DNA from: Variovorax boronicumulans
Lineage (GTDB): Bacteria > Pseudomonadota > Gammaproteobacteria > Burkholderiales > Burkholderiaceae_C
Length of the DNA: 64,000 nt
Direction: 5' to 3'
NCBI RefSeq assembly: GCF_030812215.1
Contig: NZ_JAUSSG010000015.1
Coordinates: 1 to 64,000 of the forward strand
A program made the position numbers and the translations under genes. Below the pieces are notes generated by a model. It did not search any database, was not told where the DNA came from, and worked only from the letters and a program-made list of their open reading frames with translations. Positions 7,810 to 15,441 of the stretch are shown here, one piece after another (the stretch's first letter is position 1; every line of letters begins with the position of its first letter).

Positions 7810-9048
7810 TTATCTGCGCACTTTGCCTTTGGGCGCTGTCTTGGCCGGGGCCTTGGCGCCCTTGGACGCCGGTGCGGCCTTCGAGGATTTCGCCCCTTTG
7901 GCGCCCTTGGCAGCGACCGCGCCCTTCTGGGCTTTCTGCCCCTTCTGTCCCTTCACGGCCTTGCCGCCACGCACAGCGCGCGGCGCCGGCTCGGGCGCCG
8001 ACAGCGCCGGCATCGGCACCGCCGTCTGCGCCTGCGCGCTGGTGAGCACCGGTGTCACGGTGAAGCCGCGTGTCGCCATCAGCGCCGGCAACCCCTGCGG
8101 GCCGATCATGTGCAAGGCGCCGACAGCGGCGAACACGCTCTTGCCGCCTGCGTGCATGCGCTCGATGCCGTCGGCCAGCCCCGGATTGCGGTCGTCCAGC
8201 AGGCGCTTCATGAGCCGCTGCTCGGCGGGAGTGCGAAGGCAGTCGCACCAGTCGGCATAGCGGGCCAGCTTGTCGGCGTCGCTGCGCGCCCAGACATCGG
8301 CCAGTTCCTTCATCTGCCCGCGCAGCTTGCCGGACTCCAGTTCGTCGAGCGCCGCATCGACCTGCTCGGCTTCCTCCGCTTCGGAATCGCCGGTCAGCGC
8401 CTTCACCTGGTCGGCCGCGTTCTCCAGCGCGAAGATCGGCTTGTTGCCGTTGCGCGCGGAGACCGCCATCGTCTCGTCGACGCCGAATTCCGGGTACAGC
8501 CCGTCGGCGCGCGCCACCAGGCCCGCGAGCGCGGACACCTGCAGGATGGGCTGCAGCCTGGCCGTGGCGCCCGGCGGTACGCAGGCCTCGGCGTTCTGCC
8601 GGTCGAGCCGGCGTGCGCGCTCGCCGCTGAGCATGCGCGAGAGCAGGGCCGGATCGGCCGGCTGGCCCATCACGCGGGCGGTGGCCTCGTCGCGCGAATC
8701 GATCTCCAGCGCGAGCGCATCGCTCTGCGCGAGCGCCTTCTGCACAGTGGGACCGGGCCGGACCCACTCGGCGCGGCCGATGTGGATGGTTCCGTAGAGC
8801 CAGGAGGTGCGCCCGTCGCGCTCGATGCGCCAGAGCAGGCCCCGGTCGACGCCGTTACGCACGCCCGGTCCGAGCTTGGCGAGGCTGGCGATGGCCGAGG
8901 GCGGGCAGTCGGCCGCATGGGCCGCGACCGCGAACACGCAGAGGGCGCCCGTCAGCACCTGGCGTGCAAGGCGCACAGGCGCCGATAAATCAGTGGTGCG
9001 CTTCTTCAGCGCGGCGAGGATCCGGAGTATCCGCAAGGCCTGCTCCAT
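7810..9048 (-). CDS. TraB/GumN family exported protein with Lys/Ala-rich tail
   Basis: Member of the TraB/GumN group, related to the Tiki/ChaN/EreA superfamily of putative metal-dependent hydrolases. The core includes SWLYGTIHIG and EIDSRDE, typical early GumN motifs, and a late region resembling the family's ALHMIG. A membrane/signal segment precedes AAHAADCPPS. The last 60 residues are rich in Lys, Ala and Gly (AKGAKGAKSSKAAPASKG), an unusual extension for an exported protein. A longer reading from 9111 would overlap the divergent gene at 9101, so the Met at 9048 was chosen (412 residues). It immediately precedes cruR, so it may be the first gene of the copper transcription unit. Function is unknown. 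Confidence 0.8.
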   Translation of the reverse strand: MEQALRILRILAALKKRTTDLSAPVRLARQVLTGALCVFAVAAHAADCPPSAIASLAKLGPGVRNGVDRGLLWRIERDGRTSWLYGTIHIGRAEWVRPGPTVQKALAQSDALALEIDSRDEATARVMGQPADPALLSRMLSGERARRLDRQNAEACVPPGATARLQPILQVSALAGLVARADGLYPEFGVDETMAVSARNGNKPIFALENAADQVKALTGDSEAEEAEQVDAALDELESGKLRGQMKELADVWARSDADKLARYADWCDCLRTPAEQRLMKRLLDDRNPGLADGIERMHAGGKSVFAAVGALHMIGPQGLPALMATRGFTVTPVLTSAQAQTAVPMPALSAPEPAPRAVRGGKAVKGQKGQKAQKGAVAAKGAKGAKSSKAAPASKGAKAPAKTAPKGKVRR

Positions 9049-9100
9049 GATGAAAGAAAGTCCGGCATTCTCACAGCACCGCTGCCCATAATCCGAAACC

Positions 9101-9514
9101 ATGCAGAGCATCTTCCACCTTGCCTTTCACGTGCGTGACCTCGATGGTGCGCGCCGCTTCTACGGCGACGTCCTCGGTTGCGCCGAGGGCCGCAGCACCG
9201 ACACCTGGGTCGATTTCGATTTCTTCGGCCACCAGATCTCGCTGCATCTGGGCGAGCCTTTCGCCACCGCGCGCACCGGCCGCGTCGGCGACGTGATGGT
9301 CCCGATGCCGCACTTCGGCCTCGCGCTGGCCCTGCCCGACTGGCAGGCGCTGGCCGAACGGCTGGAAGCCGCAAACACCGATTTCGTGCTGAAGCCCCAG
9401 GTGCGCTTCGAAGGCCAGCCCGGCGAGCAGTGGACGATGTTCTTCTGCGACCCCTTCGGCAATCCGATCGAGGTCAAGGGCTTCCGTTCCCTGTCCACCC
9501 TCTACGACAAGTAA
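9101..9514 (+). CDS. VOC / glyoxalase-like domain protein
   Basis: Single vicinal-oxygen-chelate protein of 137 residues with the paired beta-alpha-beta-beta-beta pattern. FHLAFHVRDLDGARRFYGDV at the start and FFCDPFGNPIEVKGF near the end are hallmarks of the two half-modules, with His (near residue 9) and Glu (near 127) as possible metal ligands. Such proteins include dioxygenases, lyases and isomerases, so the reaction cannot be assigned. It is divergent from the TraB gene across 52 bases. A copy of an intergenic repeat separates it from marC. Confidence 0.8.
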   Translation: MQSIFHLAFHVRDLDGARRFYGDVLGCAEGRSTDTWVDFDFFGHQISLHLGEPFATARTGRVGDVMVPMPHFGLALALPDWQALAERLEAANTDFVLKPQVRFEGQPGEQWTMFFCDPFGNPIEVKGFRSLSTLYDK

Positions 9515-9549
9515 AGACAAGTGAGCCAGCGCCGGGCCGCCCCAAGCAG

Positions 9550-9602
9550 GCTCGCGGCCCCCTCGGGGGGCAGCGAGGACACGAAGTGCCGAGCGTGGGG
9601 GT
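9550..9602 (-). repeat. intergenic repeat, copy A
   Basis: Read on the minus strand this element runs CCCCCA (9601-9596), GCACTTCGTGTC (9589-9578) and then a C-run/G-run hairpin at 9558-9570. Copy B at 11432-11520 has the same parts in the same order on the plus strand, including the identical 12-mer. Copy A ends five bases before the marC start codon, so its G-run probably acts as marC's ribosome binding region. The two copies indicate a family dispersed in the genome; the copy number is not visible from this window. Confidence 0.7.
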
Positions 9603-9606
9603 CCAC

Positions 9607-10212
9607 ATGAGCTACACCTTCGCATCGGCCACCGTGTTGCTGCTGCTGATCACCGATCCGCTGGGCAACATCCCGATCTTTGCCAATGCGCTCAAAGGCG
9701 TGGCGCCCGCGCGGCGCACCCGGGTGATCGTGCGCGAGGTGCTGATCGCCTTTGCGCTGCTGCTGGTCTTCATGTTCGTGGGCGACGGGTTCCTGCGGGT
9801 GATGGGTCTGTCGGGCCTGTCGCTGCAGATCGCGGGCGGGGTGGTGATGTTCCTGATCGCGCTGCGCATGATCTTTCCGCCCGAGCACGGCGCCGTGCCC
9901 GTCGCGCCCCCCACTGAAGAGCCGCTGATCGTGCCGCTCGCCGTGCCCGCGCTGGCCGGCCCCTCGGCGCTGGCCACGGTGATGCTGCTGGTGTCGCAGG
10001 CACCCGAGCGGCGCCTCGAATGGGTGGCCGCGCTCAGCGTCACCATGGCCGTGTGCGCCATCGTGCTGGTGCTGGCCGAGCGCATCCAGCGGCTGGTCGG
10101 CGAGCGCCTGGTGCTGGCCTTCGAGCGGCTGATGGGCCTGATCCTGGTGGCCGTGTCGGTCGAGATGATGATCCGCGGCGTCAAGCTGCTGGCATCTGAA
10201 ATGGGGAGGTAG
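9607..10212 (+). CDS. MarC family (UPF0056) inner-membrane protein
   Basis: Integral membrane protein of 201 residues with about six hydrophobic helices. LLITDPLGNIPIF near the N-terminus and PLAVPALAGPSALATVMLL in the second half are the conserved NP/GP signatures of the MarC family. Despite the name, no role in antibiotic resistance is established and the function is unknown. The reading frame stays open upstream to 9178, but family alignment and the ATG at 9607 fix the start. The only ribosome-binding-like sequence is the G-run contributed by repeat copy A. Confidence 0.88.
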   Translation: MSYTFASATVLLLLITDPLGNIPIFANALKGVAPARRTRVIVREVLIAFALLLVFMFVGDGFLRVMGLSGLSLQIAGGVVMFLIALRMIFPPEHGAVPVAPPTEEPLIVPLAVPALAGPSALATVMLLVSQAPERRLEWVAALSVTMAVCAIVLVLAERIQRLVGERLVLAFERLMGLILVAVSVEMMIRGVKLLASEMGR

Positions 10213-10220
10213 CTGTCCAA

Positions 10221-11426
10221 ATGCCTTTCTTCGCAGAGCCCCATCTGGCGGCATGGATCTTCCGGGTCACGCTGGCCACCCTGATTCCGCTGCCCCTCTT
10301 CTTCTGCGCGAGCGGCGCGCAGGCGGTGCAGGTCTGCGAACTCAACGGCCAGAGCGTGAGCCCTTCCAACGGCAGCACCACGGCCGGCAAGACCGGCCTC
10401 ATGCGCTGCAAGGACGGCACCACCGGCGAGCTCCAGCGCGAGCAGCAGGTGCAGAACGGCGTCTTCATGGGCCTCGTGCGCTTCTACGAAAAAGGCAAGC
10501 TCGCGCGCGAGCACACCCTCAACGCCAAGGGCAACATGCAGGGGCGCGCCCGCGAGTTCTCGCCCGCCGGTCAGGTGCTGCGGGAAGCCGTCTACGACGA
10601 CGGCCAGGAGCGCGGGCTGGTGCGCAGCTTCTACCCCGGCGGCCAGTTGCGGCGCGCCACCTTCTACCCCGACACCGGTGCCGGTCCCGAGCGCGCTTTT
10701 GTCGAATTCACCGAGCGCGGCCAGATGTCCATGCTGCGCTGCGGCGAGGCGCCGGTGCTGGCGCCCGTGGCCGACGACGCCAAACTGTGCGGCTTCACGA
10801 GCGGCGGCGCATCGCAGGTCGACCTTTTCGATGCGCGCGGCACGCTGCGCTCGCGGGTGTCGTACCTGGCGGGCAAGCGCGTGCGCAGCCAGGAGTTCTA
10901 CGACAACGGCAAGCCCTCGACGCTCGACGAGACCACCGGCAACCAGCGCATCGAGCGCAGCTTTTCGTCGGAAGGCGTGAAGCGCCGCGAGACCGTGTGG
11001 CTGCTGGCCGAGCGCATCGCCATCCGGCAGCGCGAGCAGGAGTTTTCCGAAAAAGGCACCGTGGTGCGCGACCAGCGCTGGACCCCCAAGGGCGAGCCGC
11101 TGCGCGACGACAGCTTCTACCTGAACGGCCAGCCGCGCAGCAAGGCGGTGTACAGCGGCACCGGCACGGCGCGCGTGGTCGAGGTCACCGAGTTCTACGA
11201 CAGCGGCCAGCGCGCCGCGCAGGGCCGCTACCTCGCGCCGGGCCGCAACCGCCAGGTGCCCATCGGCACGCACCAGCGCTTCAGCGAAAAGGGCACGCTG
11301 CTGGCCGAATCGCACTTCGATCCCAAGGGACGCGTGACGCGCGAGCGCGCGTGGGACGAAAACGGCGAACTGCAGCGCGACGACGAGGTCTTCGAGGACG
11401 GTTCCCGCAAGGCCTTCACGGAATAA
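10221..11426 (+). CDS. exported MORN/YwqK-type repeat protein
   Basis: Exported protein of 401 residues: a signal segment ends near ASGAQAVQVC, then come many short repeats of the form FY-x-x-G-x-x-x-x-x-x-x-x-x (for example FYEKGKL, FYPGGQL, FYDNGKP, FYDSGQR, FSEKGTL). These YwqK/MORN-like beta-hairpin repeats cover most of the chain. Several conserved Cys residues (CELNG, MRCKDG, RCGEA, LCGFT) could form disulfides in the periplasm. MORN-type repeats often contact membranes or proteins; no enzymatic motif is seen. It starts eight bases after marC ends, so the two are probably cotranscribed, and it ends just before repeat copy B. Confidence 0.75.
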   Translation: MPFFAEPHLAAWIFRVTLATLIPLPLFFCASGAQAVQVCELNGQSVSPSNGSTTAGKTGLMRCKDGTTGELQREQQVQNGVFMGLVRFYEKGKLAREHTLNAKGNMQGRAREFSPAGQVLREAVYDDGQERGLVRSFYPGGQLRRATFYPDTGAGPERAFVEFTERGQMSMLRCGEAPVLAPVADDAKLCGFTSGGASQVDLFDARGTLRSRVSYLAGKRVRSQEFYDNGKPSTLDETTGNQRIERSFSSEGVKRRETVWLLAERIAIRQREQEFSEKGTVVRDQRWTPKGEPLRDDSFYLNGQPRSKAVYSGTGTARVVEVTEFYDSGQRAAQGRYLAPGRNRQVPIGTHQRFSEKGTLLAESHFDPKGRVTRERAWDENGELQRDDEVFEDGSRKAFTE

Positions 11427-11431
11427 GGCTC

Positions 11432-11520
11432 GCCCCCAGGCTTCGCGCACTTCGTGTCGCTTCGCCAACCCCCTACCGGGGGCAACACCAACGGCCCGGC
11501 AAAGCCGGTTCCGTGGTGTT
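11432..11520 (+). repeat. intergenic repeat copy B with terminator-like hairpin
   Basis: Contains CCCCCA, the 12-mer GCACTTCGTGTC (11447-11458) and CCCCC-TACC-GGGGG, matching copy A in inverse orientation. Copy B continues with a long hairpin: AACACCA (11484-11490) pairs with TGGTGTT (11514-11520), with CGG/CCG and CCGGC-AAA-GCCGG inside. It lies between convergent genes ending at 11426 and 11562, so it may act as a two-way transcription stop, though no strong T-run follows. Confidence 0.65.
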
Positions 11521-11561
11521 TCCCGAACAATCGGGTGCAGCCCGGAAGGTTGCTGCGGGGG

Positions 11562-12536
11562 TCAGTCCAGCTTGATGCCGGCCTGCTTGATGATCGGCCC
11601 CCAGCGCTTCGACTCGGCGCGCGACAGCGCCGCGAACTGCGCCGGCGTGCCGGGCATCGCTTCCATCCCGAAATCGTCGAAGCGTTTCTGCACAGCGGGC
11701 GTGCCGAAGGCCTTGTTCAGGTCGCCATTGAGCTTGTTCACCACCGCGGGCGACAGACCGGCCGGGCCGAGGATGCCCTGGAACGCGAACACCTCGGTGT
11801 TGGGCACTCCCACTTCGGCCAGCGTCGGCACGTTGGGCAGCGGCTTGCTGCGCGCACCCGAGCCGATGGCCAGCACCCGCACCTTGTTGCTTTGCATGAT
11901 CGGCAGGCCCGAGGCCAGGTCCAGGAACATGCAGGGCACCTGCCCGCCCATCACGTCGGCCATCGCGGGCGCGGCGCCGCGGTAGGGGATGTGGGTGATG
12001 AAGGTGCCGGTGCGCACCTTGAACATCTCCATTGCCAGATGGTGCGGCGAGCCGTTGCCGGGGGAGGCGTAGTTGACCTTGCCGGGGTTGGCCTTCACGT
12101 AGGCCAGGAACTCCTTGAAGTTCTTCGCCGGGAAGTCCGGGTGCACCACCAGCGCGAGCGGGAATTTGCCGATGGCGCCGATGTAGGTGAAGTCCTTTTC
12201 GGGACTGAACGGCAGCTTGCTGAACAGGTGCTCGTTGAAGGCCAGCACCGCGTTGTCGGCCGAAAGGATCGTGTAGCCGTCGGGCTTGCTCTTGGCGACG
12301 ATGTCGGCGCCGATGTTGGTCGAGGCGCCGGGGCGGTTGTCCACCACGATCTGCTGGCCCAGCGTCTGGCGCATGGCCTCGGCCAGCACGCGCGCGATCA
12401 CGTCGGTGCCGCCGCCCGCCGGGTACGGCACGACCCACTTGATGAGTTGCGCGGGGTACTCCTGCGCATGGGCCAAAGGCGAGGCGGCCACGGCGGCGCC
12501 GGATGCGAGCGTGGCGAGAAGGGTGCGGCGATCCAT
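11562..12536 (-). CDS. Bug/TctC family periplasmic binding protein
   Basis: Extracytoplasmic solute-binding protein of the tripartite tricarboxylate transporter type (324 residues). It has a signal peptide ending near SPLAHAQEYPAQ and the family motifs WVVPYPAGGGTDVIAR, VVDNRPGASTNIGAD and YTILSADNAVLAFN. Burkholderiales carry very many orphan copies, usually next to catabolic genes. No membrane subunits are nearby, so it would work with a transporter encoded elsewhere. It starts three bases after the DUF2783 stop, and AGGAG lies inside the end of that gene, so it is the last gene of a three-gene operon with the flavin monooxygenase. The ligand is probably an aromatic or carboxylic acid related to the monooxygenase substrate (inference). 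Confidence 0.9.
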   Translation of the reverse strand: MDRRTLLATLASGAAVAASPLAHAQEYPAQLIKWVVPYPAGGGTDVIARVLAEAMRQTLGQQIVVDNRPGASTNIGADIVAKSKPDGYTILSADNAVLAFNEHLFSKLPFSPEKDFTYIGAIGKFPLALVVHPDFPAKNFKEFLAYVKANPGKVNYASPGNGSPHHLAMEMFKVRTGTFITHIPYRGAAPAMADVMGGQVPCMFLDLASGLPIMQSNKVRVLAIGSGARSKPLPNVPTLAEVGVPNTEVFAFQGILGPAGLSPAVVNKLNGDLNKAFGTPAVQKRFDDFGMEAMPGTPAQFAALSRAESKRWGPIIKQAGIKLD

Positions 12537-12539
12537 GGA

Positions 12540-12773
12540 TCAGTCTCCTGGTTGTAATTGGGTTGCGGAAAGCGATGGTACGGGCAGCGCGCGCAGCGCA
12601 TCGGCGAGCGCGGCACGGCAGCGCGCCTCGTCGCCCACCTGCTCGAACAGCAGCAGCGCGAGGCGTGCGAGGAACAGCGATTCGCGCTCGGCGCCCGCTT
12701 CGGTGATGGCCCGCGCGCAGTCGGCATAGAGCCGGTCGCGGGCGTCGGGATGAAGGGATGCGGTCTCGGTCAT
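12540..12773 (-). CDS. DUF2783 small protein
   Basis: 77-residue acidic helical protein resembling DUF2783, a family that commonly sits next to FAD-dependent monooxygenases in Burkholderiales. The core reads LYADCARAI ... LFLARLALLLFEQVGD. No catalytic motif or membrane segment is seen; an accessory role for the monooxygenase is possible but unproven. The start at 12773 lies in the downstream copy of a 14-bp tandem duplication, and its ATG overlaps the stop of a five-codon ORF in the other copy. Its own stop is three bases before the binding-protein start. Confidence 0.7.
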   Translation of the reverse strand: MTETASLHPDARDRLYADCARAITEAGAERESLFLARLALLLFEQVGDEARCRAALADALRALPVPSLSATQLQPGD

Positions 12774-12787
12774 GCGGTCTCGGTCAT
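12760..12787. repeat. 14-bp tandem duplication at a gene junction
   Basis: GCGGTCTCGGTCAT occurs at 12760-12773 and again at 12774-12787, with GCGGT starting a third partial copy. On the minus strand each copy supplies an ATG. The upstream ATG (12787) overlaps the monooxygenase stop as ATGA but reads M-T-E-T-A then stop; that stop overlaps the next ATG (12773) as a second ATGA, which opens the DUF2783 gene. Confidence 0.9.
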
Positions 12788-14550
12788 GCGGTGACGGGCT
12801 CCAGGGAAACGGCGGCGCGGGCGAGCGCGCCTTGCAGTGCGCCGGGCGGCATGCGGTGCCAGCGCACGGCCACGTGACCATCGGGGCGCAGCAGGTAGAC
12901 AGCGCCGTCGCGTGCGCCGAGGGCCTGGAAAACGGCTGGGTTCGCGTGCGCATCAGCGCCGTCGACGCCCGGGGCGGCGATGGTGCGGATGGCAAAAGGC
13001 AGCGCGCCTTGCTGCGCCTGCTTCACATCGTCCTCGGGCAATTGCACGGCGGCACTGGCATTCGGCCGCAGCACCAGCAGCGTGAAGACCGGCGCGATCA
13101 GGTCGGTGAGATGGCCGTGTTCGAGTTGCTGCTCCGGCATCACCTCGCCCGGCAGCGGCCCCGCGGGCAACGCATCACCCTCGCTCGACAACGGCGACTC
13201 CGCATAGCGCACCGCCTGCGTCTGCCGCGGGTTGATCAGTTGCGCGATGCCGCGATGTTCTTCCGACAGCGAGAGCGCAGCTTCGCGCAGCAGGTCGAAA
13301 CCGCGCGAAGGCGGCGACATGAACTCCGTGCTGCGCATCGCGTTCTCTGCGTTGACGTGGAAGGCCGCGATGCGCTCCTCGGAATACGAATCCAGCAGCG
13401 CCGCATCCGACACGCCGCGCGCCACCAGCGCCAGCTTCCATGCCAGGTTGTCCGCATCGTCGAAGCCCGAGTTGAGCCCGCGCACGCCGAAGATCGGCAT
13501 CGCATGCGCCGCGTTGCCCGCGAACACGACGCGGCCGTGGCGATAGCTCTCGAGCGTCATCGCGCCCGCGCGGTAGACCGAAGTCCACACCGTCTTCCAC
13601 GGCAGGTGCCCTTCGCCGATCGCATCGAGATGGCGCTGCACGAACTCGGCGACGGCCGCGGGCTGCAGCGCCTCTTCAGTGCTCTGGCCGGCGCGCAGCT
13701 GGTAGTCGATGCGCCAGATGTCGTCGGGCTGGCGGTGCATCAGCACGGTCGAGCCGGGGTTCCACGGCGGATCGAACCAGGCGCGGCGCTCGGTCGGGTG
13801 GTCGCTGTGCAGCTCGATGTCGATGATCACGTAGCGGCCTTCGTAGCCCGTGCCTTCGAGCGAGAGGCCGAGGGCCTTGCGCACGAAGCTCTGGCCGCCG
13901 TCACAGGCGGCGAGCCACTGGCCCTGCAGGCGGTAGCTGCCCTCGGCGTTGCGCACGTCGAGCGCGACGCCGTCCTCGTCCTGCGCGAGCCCCGTGAGCT
14001 CGGTGCCCCAGCGGATGTCGATGAGCCCCGGCGTCGCCTCGTTGCGGCGGAAGATTTCCTCCAGCAGGTAATGCTCGGCGTAGTACTGCTCCAGGTTGAT
14101 CATCGGCGGCAGTTTTTGCTGCGCGTCGTGCGGCATCTCGAAGCGGAACACCTCGGCCGTCTTGTAGTAGCTGCGCCCGCCGGTCCACGGCAGGCCCTTG
14201 GCCATGAAAGAGTGGCGCACGCCGAGCCGCTCCATGATCTCCAGGCTGCGCCGCGAGATGCAGGCCGCGCGGCTGCCGACGCACACCGTGTCGTCGGCTT
14301 CCAGGATCACGCAGCGCACGCCGTGGTTCGCGAGCCCCAGCGCGAGCGCCATGCCGACCGGCCCGCCGCCCGCGATCACCACGGGATGGCGGCCGGGCTC
14401 GATGCCGTTTGCTTCGAGCGGCGGCGTCCAGACCTTGTAGCGCGTGTAGTCGAAGGCGCCGACCGACGGCGGCAATTCAGTCGCGCCCAGGGTGGGCCGC
14501 ACGGGGCCGCTCGCGGCATCGGCGGCAACAACAACGGTGGGGTTCGTCAT
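12784..14550 (-). CDS. FAD-dependent aromatic monooxygenase (MhpA/PheA-like)
   Basis: Group A flavoprotein hydroxylase of 588 residues, expected to hydroxylate an aromatic ring using NAD(P)H and O2. The N-terminal dinucleotide fold has GGGPVGMALALG (about 61-72), the middle shows the DG-type stretch ACDGGQSFVRKALG, and the second FAD motif is FAGNAAHAMPIFG followed by LNSGFDDADNLAWKL; the usual GDAAH is GNAAH here. A thioredoxin-like C-terminal domain (about 400-588) is as in phenol and 3-hydroxyphenylpropionate hydroxylases. It heads an operon with DUF2783 and a Bug binding protein and is divergent from a LuxR regulator. The substrate is unknown. Confidence 0.88.
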   Translation of the reverse strand: MTNPTVVVAADAASGPVRPTLGATELPPSVGAFDYTRYKVWTPPLEANGIEPGRHPVVIAGGGPVGMALALGLANHGVRCVILEADDTVCVGSRAACISRRSLEIMERLGVRHSFMAKGLPWTGGRSYYKTAEVFRFEMPHDAQQKLPPMINLEQYYAEHYLLEEIFRRNEATPGLIDIRWGTELTGLAQDEDGVALDVRNAEGSYRLQGQWLAACDGGQSFVRKALGLSLEGTGYEGRYVIIDIELHSDHPTERRAWFDPPWNPGSTVLMHRQPDDIWRIDYQLRAGQSTEEALQPAAVAEFVQRHLDAIGEGHLPWKTVWTSVYRAGAMTLESYRHGRVVFAGNAAHAMPIFGVRGLNSGFDDADNLAWKLALVARGVSDAALLDSYSEERIAAFHVNAENAMRSTEFMSPPSRGFDLLREAALSLSEEHRGIAQLINPRQTQAVRYAESPLSSEGDALPAGPLPGEVMPEQQLEHGHLTDLIAPVFTLLVLRPNASAAVQLPEDDVKQAQQGALPFAIRTIAAPGVDGADAHANPAVFQALGARDGAVYLLRPDGHVAVRWHRMPPGALQGALARAAVSLEPVTA

Positions 14551-14592
14551 GCAACGGGATTGTCCCGATGCACGGCGGCCGCCAATGTCATA

Positions 14593-14606
14593 ACTTCGTA
14601 TGAAGT
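14593..14606. promoter_or_regulatory. dyad between divergent monooxygenase and LuxR genes
   Basis: ACTTC-GTAT-GAAGT, a 5-bp inverted repeat, lies in the 84-base gap between the monooxygenase start (14550) and the LuxR start (14635), in an otherwise AT-rich patch. Its location suits a binding site for the adjacent regulator. This is inference from position and symmetry only. Confidence 0.4.
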
Positions 14607-14634
14607 ATTTACCCTCGAAGATTCACCCGAACGC

Positions 14635-15417
14635 ATGAGACGCTGGCGCATCCACCCCACCGACGCGGCGCTGGCTGCGGCCGTCGTCGGCGACGTGCTC
14701 TCCGGCGTGGGCACGCCGCACCTGGCCGCGAGCTATCTCAAGGCGATGCAGCGCGTGATGCCCGTCACCTTCTGCACGGTGTTCGCGGTGAGCGCCGCGG
14801 GCCGCATCGAGGCGGTGTCGGCCGCCAGCAGCTACGGCAGCACGGCCGAGCGCACCACCGAGCGCTATGTGGAACAACGCTTCGACCTGCTCGACCCCAA
14901 CATGGCCTGGCTCGCGGCCCGCAAGCTGCCGCAGCGCGCGCAGCTCTGGCTGGGCCACCAGCGCGCCGAGGAGGTGGCCGACCCGGCCTACCGCGCCGCC
15001 TGCTATGGCGACGTCGGCATCCGCGAACGGGCCTCGGTGCTGTTGCTGCTGCCGACCGGCCAGCGCGTGGCGGTGAGCTTCTACCGCAGCCTCGCGCAGC
15101 CGGCGTTCGATGCGGCCGACTTCGCGCGCATCGAGGCGCATGCGACGCTGCTGGCCGACGCCACCGCGGCGCATGGCCGCAGCGCGATGGCGGCAAGGGA
15201 GTCCGCGGCGCCCGCCCTCGCCTCGCGGTTGCTGACGCTGAGCCTGCGCGAACGCGAGGTCATCGGCCACCTGATCGCGGGCAGGACGGCGAAGGAAGCG
15301 GCGCGTGAGATCGGGGTGGAGCTCACGACGGTGCGCACGCATCAGTACCGGGCGTTCCGGCGGCTGGGCATTCGTTCGCAGAAGGAACTGCTGCTGCGCG
15401 CCACGGCAGGCGCGTAG
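14635..15417 (+). CDS. LuxR family transcriptional regulator
   Basis: 260-residue regulator. The C-terminal helix-turn-helix (about 198-255) reads LSLREREVIGHLIAGRTAKE ... VRTHQYRAFRRLGIRSQKEL, a typical LuxR/FixJ DNA-binding domain. The N-terminal 180 residues form a ligand-sensing-like domain without the conserved acyl-homoserine-lactone pocket residues being evident, so it is more likely a catabolite sensor than a quorum sensor. It is transcribed away from the monooxygenase operon and probably controls it. The start was taken at the first in-frame ATG; no clear ribosome binding site precedes it. Confidence 0.85.
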   Translation: MRRWRIHPTDAALAAAVVGDVLSGVGTPHLAASYLKAMQRVMPVTFCTVFAVSAAGRIEAVSAASSYGSTAERTTERYVEQRFDLLDPNMAWLAARKLPQRAQLWLGHQRAEEVADPAYRAACYGDVGIRERASVLLLLPTGQRVAVSFYRSLAQPAFDAADFARIEAHATLLADATAAHGRSAMAARESAAPALASRLLTLSLREREVIGHLIAGRTAKEAAREIGVELTTVRTHQYRAFRRLGIRSQKELLLRATAGA

Positions 15418-15441
15418 CGCCCCTTCTCTGTCTCTCTTTGC

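Noticed and set aside
11521..11561. Bases between repeat copy B and the Bug gene as part of a gene.
   Set aside because: Too short, with no start or domain; it is only the space between convergent genes.
14592..14603. ATAACTTCGTAT resembles one arm of a loxP site.
   Set aside because: Only 12 bases of one arm match, there is no second inverted arm or spacer, and the position between divergent genes suits an operator. Chance is the simplest reading.
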